In this document: in pieces, positions 10,190 through 17,766 of the stretch | Position numbering within the stretch: position 1 is the stretch's first letter | How the letters are laid out: every line of letters begins with the position of its first letter | NCBI GenBank assembly: GCA_016713725.1 | Contig: JADJOO010000019.1 | Span: 1 to 64,000, forward strand | DNA: 64,000 bases | Source of the DNA: Pseudomonadota bacterium | GTDB taxonomy: Bacteria > Pseudomonadota > Gammaproteobacteria > Steroidobacterales > Steroidobacteraceae | Direction of reading: 5' to 3' | The notes under the pieces: model-generated | The model's database searches: none | What the model was told of the DNA's origin: nothing | What the model saw: the letters and a program-made list of their open reading frames with translations, nothing else | Made by a program: the position numbers and the translations under genes

Positions 10190-10666
10190 ATGAAAATTCT
10201 TTTCGTCTGCATGGGCAACATCTGTCGATCGCCCACTGCCGAGGGTGTGTTTCGCGCGCACGCGCGCCGACACGCCGCGGGCCTCAAAATCGAGATCGAC
10301 TCCGCCGGCACTCACGCGTATCACGTGGGTGAGCCGCCCGATCCACGCTCTATCGAAGCAGCCACGCGCCGGGGTATCGACCTTACGGACCTGCGGGCAC
10401 GACAGGTGCAAGTTGAGGATTTCGAACGCTTCGACCTGATCGTTGCGATGGATCGGCTGAATCACGCGACTTTGCTCGACCGCAGCCCGCCAGAGCATCA
10501 CCAGCGTATTCGCACGCTGCTCGAGTTTGCCGGCAAGACGGCGCCGGCCGACGTACCGGATCCTTATTACGGCGGTGCAAAGGGCTTCGACGACGTGCTC
10601 GACCTGGTCGAATCTGCAGTCGAGGGTCTGCTGGCCGAGGTCCGCCACAGGTCGGGAGTCCGTTGA
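10190..10666 (+). CDS. Low-molecular-weight protein tyrosine phosphatase
   Basis: 158 residues. The P-loop CMGNICRS begins at Cys7 with Arg13, exactly at the N-terminus as in the LMW-PTP family, and the general acid lies in DPYYGG near residue 122. It dephosphorylates phosphotyrosine on cytoplasmic substrates. ATG 10190 places the motif at the usual position; a GTG at 10181 is also in frame. It is transcribed away from the kinase gene across a 292-base gap in which I see no coding frame. No tyrosine kinase of the Wzc type is nearby, so a link to capsule control is not supported here. Confidence 0.93.
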   Translation: MKILFVCMGNICRSPTAEGVFRAHARRHAAGLKIEIDSAGTHAYHVGEPPDPRSIEAATRRGIDLTDLRARQVQVEDFERFDLIVAMDRLNHATLLDRSPPEHHQRIRTLLEFAGKTAPADVPDPYYGGAKGFDDVLDLVESAVEGLLAEVRHRSGVR

Positions 10667-10793
10667 CGCGACGGCACGTCGCGATACGGCTAGACTCCAC
10701 CGGTTGATGTGTCAGGGGGAATGCACCGTCAGGACGGCTCGCCTGGCTTCGTGGTCGATCAAACAATAAAGGCTATAGAGTTCGGGGCGAGGA

Positions 10794-11792
10794 ATGAATT
10801 CAGCCGCGCGAGCGACGCTGGTCACGGCGTTGCAGCAATACTTTTCAATTCCCGGGGATGAAGCCGCGCTGGTGCTTGACGAGTTCGAGCCATGCGTGTG
10901 CCGCGGTGGCGATTGGCTGTTCCGCCAGGGTGACGATGCCGATTGCCTGTTCCTGCTGGCGCGAGGTCGCATGCAGGTCTGGCTGGCACAATCCAATGGC
11001 CAGGAACCCGGCGACCGGCTCGTGGCCGAGGTCAACCCCGGCGAGACCATCGGCGAAATCGGCATGCTCACCGGCGGGGCGCGATCCGCGAGCATCCGTG
11101 CCGTGCGCAACAGCCTGTTGCTCAAGATGACCTCTGCGGCCTTCGATCGGCTGGCCCGGCAGCGGCCCGATCTCACACGCCACATCGCGGGCGGTATCGC
11201 TGGTCGGTTGCGCGATCGGACCGCCGGCGTCTCGCACATCCGGCGCCACCTGAAAACGATCGCGGGGACCAGTCGCCGGCAATGGTTGACTGGCTCGCCG
11301 TCAAGGAAGACGAACACCGCTTCGTCATGTACGTGGCGGATCCGGCTGACGGCGTCTTTACCGACATGGCGCTCCACAACGCCGACCTCATCCTCCTGGT
11401 CGGGCAGGCAGGTGACGATGCCGCGTCCCGGTCCTGGGAAAGGCAGGCGTTCGACGAGACCAATGCCCCCGTCGCGCGTCGTGCACTCGTGCTGTGGCAC
11501 GAGCAGCACGGCGACACGCTGCATGGAACGGCTGCGTGGCTGGCGCCACGCAATCTGGATTTTCATCTGCACGTTCGTTCCGGCATCCAGGGGGATCTCG
11601 ACCGCCTCGCCCGCATTGTCGCCGGGCGCGCCGTCGGCCTCGTGCTCGGTGGAGGCGCGGCCCGTGGGTTTGCGCACCTGGGCGTCTATCGCGCGCTGTA
11701 TGAGTCCGGCACGCCGGTGGACTGGCTCGGTGGCGCCAGCATCGGCGCTGTCATGGCGGCCGGCATGGCGACCGGACTGGAGCCGGGCATAG
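10794..11792 (+). CDS. Cyclic-nucleotide-binding N-terminal half of a frame-disrupted patatin protein
   Basis: Residues 1 to about 155 form a CRP/CNB-type domain: FEPCVCRGGDWLFRQGDDAD, then the phosphate-binding cassette region GETIGEIGMLTGGARSASIRA. This arrangement (CNB, then patatin) is that of NTE-like lysophospholipases. The sensible frame ends at about base 11265 (HIRRHLKTIAG); beyond that the frame is out of register with the patatin domain, which is encoded in another frame from about 11275. Family members carry roughly 35-40 more residues at this point, so about 100 bases appear to be missing as well as the frame being lost. GAGG three bases before ATG 10794 is a close ribosome site. 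Confidence 0.7.
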   Translation: MNSAARATLVTALQQYFSIPGDEAALVLDEFEPCVCRGGDWLFRQGDDADCLFLLARGRMQVWLAQSNGQEPGDRLVAEVNPGETIGEIGMLTGGARSASIRAVRNSLLLKMTSAAFDRLARQRPDLTRHIAGGIAGRLRDRTAGVSHIRRHLKTIAGTSRRQWLTGSPSRKTNTASSCTWRIRLTASLPTWRSTTPTSSSWSGRQVTMPRPGPGKGRRSTRPMPPSRVVHSCCGTSSTATRCMERLRGWRHAIWIFICTFVPASRGISTASPALSPGAPSASCSVEARPVGLRTWASIARCMSPARRWTGSVAPASALSWRPAWRPDWSRA

Positions 11793-12460
11793 TCATCGAG
11801 CGTGCGCGCAAAGCGTTCGTGGACGGCAAGCCTTTTGGCGACGTGACCGTGCCGATCATCTCGTTCCTGCGCGGACGACGCATGGAGCGTCTGATCGACG
11901 CCCACTTGCCGGGCGAAATCGAAGACCTGCCGGTGCCGTTCTTCTGCGTCTCCAGCAACCTCGGCAATGGCCGCGTGCAGGTTCACGATCGGGGCTCATT
12001 GCCGCGCTCGTTGCGCGCAAGCGTGTCGCTGCCTGGCATCTTTCCGCCGGCCGTGATCAACGGCCAGCTGTCCGTCGACGGCGGCATCCTCGACAACCTG
12101 CCGGTCGACCTCATGCGTGCCCGTCCCGTCGGTCGCGTGATCGCCGTCGATCTCAGCTCGCGCAAGGATTACACGGTCAATTACGATTCCGTGCCTTCGC
12201 CATGGCGCGTGCTTGCCGGCCGGATGCTGCCGCTGTCAACGCGGTATCGCGTGCCGAGCCCGGTCGCGCTGATGCTGATGGCCATGTCGATCGGCGCGAT
12301 CGGTTCGGCCCGGGCGGCCGGCGCGCGCGCGGACTTGCTGGTGCGACCGCCGGTGGGTGGTTTCAGCTTCACGGAAGTACGCAACTTCGACCGCGTCGTC
12401 GAAGTCGGTTATCGCGAAGCTCAGAAGGCGATTGCAGAAGGTTGGTCGCCGCCGGGCTGA
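11282..12460 (+). CDS. Patatin-like phospholipase domain (C-terminal part of the CNB-patatin gene)
   Basis: Patatin hydrolases cleave acyl chains from (lyso)phospholipids at the membrane. All catalytic elements are present: the oxyanion loop LVLGGGAARGFAHLG, the nucleophile motif GGASIGAVMAAG (Gly-x-Ser-x-Gly), and the aspartate in SVDGGILDNLPVDL. A region before it (MVDWLAVKEDEHRFVMYVAD and ADLILLVG) is the typical NTE/RssA-like linker domain. I place the start at ATG 11282 only because it is the first ATG in this frame; originally it was probably one protein with the upstream CNB domain. If real, the break would uncouple lipase activity from nucleotide sensing. It is followed closely by devB. 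Confidence 0.75.
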   Translation: MVDWLAVKEDEHRFVMYVADPADGVFTDMALHNADLILLVGQAGDDAASRSWERQAFDETNAPVARRALVLWHEQHGDTLHGTAAWLAPRNLDFHLHVRSGIQGDLDRLARIVAGRAVGLVLGGGAARGFAHLGVYRALYESGTPVDWLGGASIGAVMAAGMATGLEPGIVIERARKAFVDGKPFGDVTVPIISFLRGRRMERLIDAHLPGEIEDLPVPFFCVSSNLGNGRVQVHDRGSLPRSLRASVSLPGIFPPAVINGQLSVDGGILDNLPVDLMRARPVGRVIAVDLSSRKDYTVNYDSVPSPWRVLAGRMLPLSTRYRVPSPVALMLMAMSIGAIGSARAAGARADLLVRPPVGGFSFTEVRNFDRVVEVGYREAQKAIAEGWSPPG

Positions 12461-12503
12461 GTCGAAGTTACTCGGCCGCGGGGCCGGCAAAGCAGGGGGG
12501 AAC

Positions 12504-13471
12504 TTGCAGCATTCAATCCGGATCGGGCGGCCCGCGCGTGTGGCTGTGCTGGCAATCATCGCGTGGGCAATCGGGTTCCAGCCCACGCTGGCCGTGTCGG
12601 CAGGGGCGGACGCTGCGTTGAAGTACGGGGAGTCGCGGCCCTCGGTCGCATCGAACCGTACGGTGGCATCGTCCGCGTCGCGGCCGCCTCGACGCCCGAC
12701 GCGATGTCGGGCGCGATACTGAGCAAATTGCTGGTCGACCGCGGCTCGGACGTGACGACCGGCCAACTGCTCGCCGAGGTCGATACCGCGGCGCTGGCGC
12801 GCAGCCGCATCGTCGAAGCAAGAGCGGAGCTCGAAACCGCGAAGCGCGATGCCACCGCCTCCGTCAGCCTCGCGGATGAGGCCTGCGTGCTTGCCGACGT
12901 TGCGGCCAAGCGCTCGAAGCGCAAGCAGGACCTGCTCGGCCGCGGACTCGCTTCGAGCGAGGACGCCGAGCAGGCCAAGGGCGATGCCGATGCCGGCGTG
13001 GCCTCATGCAAGGCGCGACGTGCCTCGGCCAGTGTCGCGCAGTCGCGTATCAGCGCAGCCGCCGCGCGCGTGACGCGCTTCGAGACGGAACTCGAGCGCT
13101 CGTTCGTTCGTGCACCCTTCTCCGGCCGGGTCATCGACGTGCGGCGCCGGCCCGGAGAAATCGTCGGCATGGAGGGCGTGCTCGAGCTTGCGCGCATCGA
13201 CCAGATGCAGGCGATCGCAGAGGTCTTCGAAGCGGACGTCCGCCGCGTGCGAGTGGGTCAACGCGCGTTGGTGCGCAGCCCGGCGCTGCCGAAAGACCTC
13301 ACCGGCACCGTGACACGCATTCGCCCCAAGGTGCAGAAGATCGACCAGATCGGTGACGACCCGGTCGCACGCAAGGATGCCCGCATCGTCGAGGTCGAGA
13401 TCAAGCTCGACGATGGCCGCGCGGCTGCGAACCTCACGAACCTCCAGGTGGAAGTCGAGATTGGCCGCTGA
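12504..13471 (+). CDS. devB: HlyD/DevB-type membrane fusion protein of an ABC exporter (frameshifted)
   Basis: The periplasmic adaptor of a DevBCA-type exporter. From TTG 12504, preceded by AGGGGGG, frame 3 encodes a membrane anchor (AVLAIIAWAIGFQPTLAVSA) and ends AALKYGE. The family continues VAALGRIEPYGG in frame 2, so one G is missing at about 12632. Downstream the order is lipoyl/barrel (SKLLVDRGSDVTTGQLLAEVD), a long alpha-helical hairpin (about residues 95-185 with many Ala, Arg and Glu), lipoyl again (FVRAPFSGRVIDV) and a beta-barrel ending in QVEVEIGR. Its last 11 bases overlap devC. The unbroken in-frame piece starts at 12563. Confidence 0.75.
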
Positions 13472-14642
13472 GCGCACCTGGACCCGGCTGCTGCCCTCCG
13501 TGCCGCTCGGGTGGTTGCAGCTGTGGCACAAGCCGCTGCGCCTCACCGTCGCGGTCGCGGGCATCGCTTTTGCCGTGCTGCTGATCCTGATGCAGCTCGG
13601 CTTTCGCTCGGCGTTGTTCGAGAGCACGTTGCGCTTCCATGAGCGCTTCCGCTACGACATCGCGCTCTTCAGCACGGACAGTGTGTTCATCGTGCGGCCG
13701 GCGCCGTTTACGATCCGCCGCCTGTACGAGGCGATGGGTTCGCCCGACGTCGAGTCGGTGAGCCCGGTGTACATCTTTCCGGCGACGTGGAAGAACCCGT
13801 GGACCAACGCCCGGCGCAGCATCAATGCGGTCGGCATCGACCCCACCCGCAATGTGCTCGATACGCCGGGCTTCGCGGACACCCATTCCAGGCTGGTTGG
13901 ACAGGACGTCGTGTTGTTCGACAGGGCCTCGCGGCCGGAATTCGGGCCGGTGGGGGAGAGCTGGCGCCCGGATGCGCCGGTCAGCACCGAAATCAACGAT
14001 CGTGCAGTCTCGGTGGTGGGACTGGTCGAGATCGGCCCGTCGTTCGGCATCGATGGCACGGTGCTCACCAGCGTCGACAATTGGCTGCGGCTGTTTCCGG
14101 ACCGGTCGCGCAACCAGATCCAGCTGGGCCTGGTGACGCTGAAGCCCGGCGTCGATGCGAGTGACGCGCGCGATCGCCTGCGCTCCTACTTGCCCGCGGA
14201 CGTGCTGGTCATGACCAAGGCCGACTTCGCGGCCCGCGAGAAGGCGTACTGGAACGGAGCCACGCCGATCGGCTACGTGTTCGCGTTCGGCGCGATCATG
14301 GGCCTGGTCGTCGGCGCAATCATCGTCTACCAGATCCTGTTCGCGGACGTGTCCGAGCACCTGCGTGAGTACGCCACGCTGCGGGCCATCGGGTATCGCA
14401 ATCGATTCGTGTCCGGCATCGTGCTGCAGCAGGCAGCAATACTCGCGGTGCTCGGGTACCTGCCGGGCATGGCCGCGGCGTGGTTCCTCTACCGATCGGC
14501 TGCGCACGCGACGCGTTTGCCGCTGCACCTGACGACCGATCGGGCACTCACGGTGTTCGTGCTGACGCTCGTGATGTGCGCGCTCTCAGGTTTCCTCGCG
14601 CTGCGCAAGGTGCGTCGCCTCGACCCGGCGGAGGTCTTCTGA
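13461..14642 (+). CDS. devC: DevC-type ABC exporter permease
   Basis: 393 residues from TTG 13461, which overlaps the devB stop. It has the FtsX/MacB-like architecture: one N-terminal membrane helix (VAVAGIAFAVLLILMQLGF, about 28-46), a large periplasmic domain of some 210 residues, then three helices (IGYVFAFGAIMGLVVGAIIVY, IVLQQAAILAVLGYLPGMAA, and LTVFVLTLVMCALSGFLA). The tail RKVRRLDPAEVF matches DevC proteins. In Anabaena DevBCA exports heterocyst glycolipids; in other bacteria the cargo is mostly unknown. Stop and start of the next gene overlap as TGATG, so the exporter genes are translationally coupled. Confidence 0.88.
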   Translation: MAAERTWTRLLPSVPLGWLQLWHKPLRLTVAVAGIAFAVLLILMQLGFRSALFESTLRFHERFRYDIALFSTDSVFIVRPAPFTIRRLYEAMGSPDVESVSPVYIFPATWKNPWTNARRSINAVGIDPTRNVLDTPGFADTHSRLVGQDVVLFDRASRPEFGPVGESWRPDAPVSTEINDRAVSVVGLVEIGPSFGIDGTVLTSVDNWLRLFPDRSRNQIQLGLVTLKPGVDASDARDRLRSYLPADVLVMTKADFAAREKAYWNGATPIGYVFAFGAIMGLVVGAIIVYQILFADVSEHLREYATLRAIGYRNRFVSGIVLQQAAILAVLGYLPGMAAAWFLYRSAAHATRLPLHLTTDRALTVFVLTLVMCALSGFLALRKVRRLDPAEVF

Positions 14643-15574
14643 TGCCTGGCAGTGCGGACGCGCCGGTCGTCGTCGAGAACCTCAATCACTACTACGGCAA
14701 GGGTCCCCTGCGTCGACAGATCCTGCACGACGTGACGACGACGATTCCCGCTGGCGAGATCGTCATCGTCACCGGGCCGTCGGGGTCTGGCAAGACGACA
14801 CTGCTGACACTCGTCGGTGCGTTGCGCGCACCACAGGCGGGGCGCCTGCGTGTGCTCGGGCACCAGCTCGATGGCGCGAATCGCACGGCTCTCGAAAACG
14901 TCCGCAGGCGTATCGGCTTCATCTTCCAGAGCCACAACCTGCTCGGCGCCTTGTCTGCTTCGCAGAACGTGCAGCTCGGGCTGCGCGTGACCGGTCGCGC
15001 CGCGCGCGTGGAGTTGCGGCGGCGGGCTGAGGCGATGCTGGAGGCGGTCGGCCTTGCCGAGCACGCGCACAAGCGCGCGGAACAGCTCTCCGGCGGCCAG
15101 CGGCAGCGCGTGGCGATTGCGCGCGCCCTGGTCGGCGAGCCGGTCATGGTGCTCGCAGACGAACCCACTGCGTCGCTCGACAAGGCCTCGGGCCGCGAGG
15201 TGGTCGACCGCATGCAGTCACTGGCCCGGGAGCGGGGCACCACCATCCTGCTGGTCACGCACGACAACCGCATACTCGACGTTGCTGATCGTATCCTGCA
15301 CCTTGAAGACGGCAGGCTCGCCACCTTCACTGATGCCGTCATCGCCAATACGCAGCAGATGATGTACCTGCTGGCCCAGAACACCGACCGGCAGCACGTG
15401 GAGCAGCTGGTCGATGCGATGGACGAGACGGCGTTCCGCAGCACGTTGCAGGGAGCTGACGCAGCAGTCGCAGAAATTCCTCGAAGCGACCGCGATGGCG
15501 AGCGACGAAGCCTACCAGAGCATGCTCGAGCAGTCGCTGCGCGTCTTTACGCGCCGGGTCGGCGAGCTGCTTGA
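14642..15574 (+). CDS. devA: DevA-type ABC exporter ATPase (C-terminus disrupted by a frameshift)
   Basis: ATP-binding subunit of the exporter. It shows Walker A GPSGSGKTTLL, Q-loop IFQSHNLLG, signature LSGGQRQRVAIARAL, Walker B VMVLADEPTASLD and the switch His in LLVTHDN. The canonical ATPase ends at about residue 230. The extension reads IANTQQMMYLLAQNTDRQHV and DETAFRSTLQ, then loses sense at about base 15452 where one extra G in a GGG run shifts the frame. Removing that G joins it directly to ELTQQSQKFLEATAM and a GAF domain. I therefore infer an original ATPase-GAF fusion; the stop at 15574 is probably artificial or a lesion. Confidence 0.85.
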   Translation: MPGSADAPVVVENLNHYYGKGPLRRQILHDVTTTIPAGEIVIVTGPSGSGKTTLLTLVGALRAPQAGRLRVLGHQLDGANRTALENVRRRIGFIFQSHNLLGALSASQNVQLGLRVTGRAARVELRRRAEAMLEAVGLAEHAHKRAEQLSGGQRQRVAIARALVGEPVMVLADEPTASLDKASGREVVDRMQSLARERGTTILLVTHDNRILDVADRILHLEDGRLATFTDAVIANTQQMMYLLAQNTDRQHVEQLVDAMDETAFRSTLQGADAAVAEIPRSDRDGERRSLPEHARAVAARLYAPGRRAA

Positions 15575-15986
15575 TGCAGAACGCGCGTCGCTGTTCCTGG
15601 TCGACCGCGAGCGACAGGAACTCGTGCTGCGCGTCGCGCAGGACATGCCGGAAGGTGACTATGTGCGCATTCCGCTGGCCAGCGGAATCGCGGGCGCTGC
15701 GGCGATGTCGGGCGAGGTGGTGCGAGTCGACGATGCCTACGCCGATCCGCGTTTCAACCAGGCGATCGATGCCGAGACCGGTTTCCGCACGCGTTCCATG
15801 CTGTGCCTGCCCCTGCAGGATCGCGGCGGCGCGGTGTTCGCCGTGACGCAACTGCTCAATCGGCGTGACGGCCACCCGTTTGACGAACAGGACACGCGCC
15901 GGTACGCGGAACTTGCTTCGTCGCTGGCGGTCCTGCTCGAGTCGCTGGTCAAGCTTGGCGGGACTGCCGCGCGGCGGGCGCCATGA
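15495..15986 (+). CDS. GAF domain, probably the C-terminal part of the DevA ATPase
   Basis: About 163 residues from ATG 15495; the frame is open back to about 15453, where it meets devA. It is a single GAF sensor domain: LLDAERASLFLVDRERQELVL, the core PLASGIAGAAAMSGEVVRVDDAYADPRF, then RSMLCLPLQDRGGAVFAV. GAF domains of this kind bind cyclic nucleotides or other small ligands. Two readings are possible: a separate protein, or the ligand-sensing end of the ATPase split by a one-base insertion. The smooth continuation across the break favours fusion. It overlaps the next gene as ATGA. Confidence 0.75.
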   Translation: MASDEAYQSMLEQSLRVFTRRVGELLDAERASLFLVDRERQELVLRVAQDMPEGDYVRIPLASGIAGAAAMSGEVVRVDDAYADPRFNQAIDAETGFRTRSMLCLPLQDRGGAVFAVTQLLNRRDGHPFDEQDTRRYAELASSLAVLLESLVKLGGTAARRAP

Positions 15987-16792
15987 TCGGATCGCCCAGT
16001 ACGTCCGTGCGGCTGCTGCAGGTCACCGATCCTCACCTCTTCGGCGACGAGATGAGGAAGATCTACGGCGTGACGACGGCCGTCTCGTTGCGCAAGGTGC
16101 TGGCCGAGGCATTCGCCGCCGGAACGCCGCGACCCGACGCGATTCTCGTGACTGGCGACATCGCCGACGATCACAGCGCCGCAGCATACGACAACTTCCG
16201 CCGCGCGCTGCGTCCGTACGGCGTGCCCGTGTTCTGCCTGCCGGGCAATCACGATGAGCCGGGCCTGATGGTCGACCTGGTGGGCGGCGATGGGTTCCAG
16301 TACGGCGGCACGGCTGAATTCGGCGCATGGGGAGCGGTGTTCATCGACACGCACGTGCATGGGCGCCCCGAAGGCAGAATCGAGTCGAGGGAACTGTCAC
16401 GTCTCGAGTCGGCGCTGCAGGCCTTCGGCGACCGGCCGCTGCTCGTGTGCCTGCATCATCCGCCATTGCCCGTCGGCAGCACCTGGCTCGATGGCGTGGG
16501 ACTGCGCAATGCCGATGAGTTGCTGGCCATCATCGAGCGGTATCCGACCGTGCGTGTCGTGCTAGGTGGTCACGTGCACCAGGAGTTCGAGCGGCAGCAC
16601 GGGCACACGCTCGTGCTCGCGACGCCTTCGACCTGCGCGCAGTTCACACCACTCACCGAGCGTTGCGTGATGGACCTCAGGCCGCCGGGCTATCGCTGGC
16701 TGGAGTTGCTGCCGGACGGCCAGGTGCGGACCGAAGTACGGTGGCTGCAGGACTGGGAAGTGGTCGAACGGCCACCCGATGACCGCTTTTAG
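15983..16792 (+). CDS. Metallophosphoesterase, CpdA-like (probable cyclic nucleotide phosphodiesterase)
   Basis: 269 residues with a full calcineurin-like metal site: DPHLF (Asp-x-His), GDIADDH, GNHDE, HHPP and GGHVHQ. This order and the length fit the CpdA/class III 3',5'-cyclic AMP phosphodiesterase branch, which hydrolyses cAMP in the cytoplasm. The start overlaps the GAF frame by ATGA, and a class III cyclase gene follows 17 bases after its stop, which supports a role in turning over the same nucleotide. Substrate specificity is inferred from family and neighbours, not shown. Confidence 0.88.
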   Translation: MIGSPSTSVRLLQVTDPHLFGDEMRKIYGVTTAVSLRKVLAEAFAAGTPRPDAILVTGDIADDHSAAAYDNFRRALRPYGVPVFCLPGNHDEPGLMVDLVGGDGFQYGGTAEFGAWGAVFIDTHVHGRPEGRIESRELSRLESALQAFGDRPLLVCLHHPPLPVGSTWLDGVGLRNADELLAIIERYPTVRVVLGGHVHQEFERQHGHTLVLATPSTCAQFTPLTERCVMDLRPPGYRWLELLPDGQVRTEVRWLQDWEVVERPPDDRF

Positions 16793-16809
16793 TGACCTTG
16801 GGAGCCCAC

Positions 16810-17454
16810 ATGAAAGACAAACTGCCGTTTCCGCTGCTGGATACTCCCGCTGCCCTGGCCAGCTGCAATGGTTGGACGGAAGAGGTCTATCGCGACTTGC
16901 TCGCGCTGCAGGAGGGTTCCATCAGCCATGACACGATGGATGCAAAGTACCTGTACAGGCGGGCAATCCTTACGCTCGATCTCACGGGCTTTACCGTGCA
17001 GGCCATGAAAGACCGCCCGCTCAATGCGCTCCTGCGCATCCTCGATGCGCAGAAAGTCTGTATTCCGGTCCTGCACGACCACGGCGCACTGCTCGTGCGC
17101 GCGTTTGCCGACGACCTCGTCGGCCTGTTCGAGGAGCCCGGCCGGGCGCTCGACGCCGCGTTCGAGATTCACCGCCGCGTGACTGCATTCAATCACTCGG
17201 GGCATGCGTCGGAACAACCGGCTCTCGCCTGCATCGGCATCGGCTTTGGTCAGGTATACGCAATCGGCCCCAACCTGGCGATGGGCGACGAAATGAATCG
17301 TGCTTCGAAGCTCGGCGAAGACACCGCCCGCGGCAATGAAACGCTGGTGACGACGAATGCCTATTTCGCACTGCGCAGCCGCTCCGACGTCCTGTTCGAG
17401 CAGCTCGCGAGCGACGACCAGCTGTTTCCGTATTACCGGGCGTCGCCGCAGTGA
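16810..17454 (+). CDS. Class III adenylate/guanylate cyclase-like protein
   Basis: 214 residues from ATG 16810, which has GGAG six bases upstream. The cyclase homology domain is recognised by LTLDLTGFTVQAM (first metal aspartate), RAFADDLVGLF (second metal site) and IGIGFGQVYAIGPNLAMGD followed by EMNRASKLGEDTARGNETLVT. The second metal region lacks the common KxxGD pattern, so activity needs testing. There is no membrane segment or obvious sensor domain. Placed after a cyclic-nucleotide phosphodiesterase and downstream of a CNB protein, it is the likely source of the signal for this gene run. Confidence 0.8.
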   Translation: MKDKLPFPLLDTPAALASCNGWTEEVYRDLLALQEGSISHDTMDAKYLYRRAILTLDLTGFTVQAMKDRPLNALLRILDAQKVCIPVLHDHGALLVRAFADDLVGLFEEPGRALDAAFEIHRRVTAFNHSGHASEQPALACIGIGFGQVYAIGPNLAMGDEMNRASKLGEDTARGNETLVTTNAYFALRSRSDVLFEQLASDDQLFPYYRASPQ

Positions 17455-17550
17455 ATTGAGGCGTCAATCCCCGCAAACGGCGGCCAGGGGCTCGATGCGA
17501 TTCGGTGCCCGCCTCGCGACCGGGTAGCTCTCGCGGCAGTGCAGCATGGC

Positions 17551-17600
17551 CAGTCGTCCCGGGAAAGCCGGGACATGGGCCTACGGATTGTCGGCAGTCG
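17551..17600 (+). ncRNA. Possible degenerate c-di-GMP-I (GEMM) riboswitch element
   Basis: In the 312-base gap before the GGDEF gene there is a hairpin GTCCCGG-GAAAG-CCGGGAC (17556-17574). It is followed by GGGCCTACGG, which recalls the GEMM pattern of a GAAA-capped stem, GGGAC and then GGCCTACGG. The GCAAAGCC segment that normally separates these parts is absent, so it may be a decayed or shortened element, or a chance resemblance. The rest of 17455-17766 shows no convincing gene. Location upstream of a diguanylate cyclase is where such switches usually sit. Confidence 0.3.
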
Positions 17601-17766
17601 ACGACGCAATCGTTCCGCCTTATGTCCGCTGGCGCACAGACGCTGAGAACCATTCGCAGGACCATGCGGAACCGTAGTCACGATTGACTGGAAGGCTGAT
17701 GCCCGCAGCAGATTACCCGACCAGGCGAACTTCAACCGTGCCGGCGCTACGGCCGAAGCATCGCGC

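Noticed and set aside
10712..11986. 424-codon minus-strand frame opposite the CNB-patatin gene
   Set aside because: No recognisable domain; the plus strand carries clear CNB and patatin motifs.
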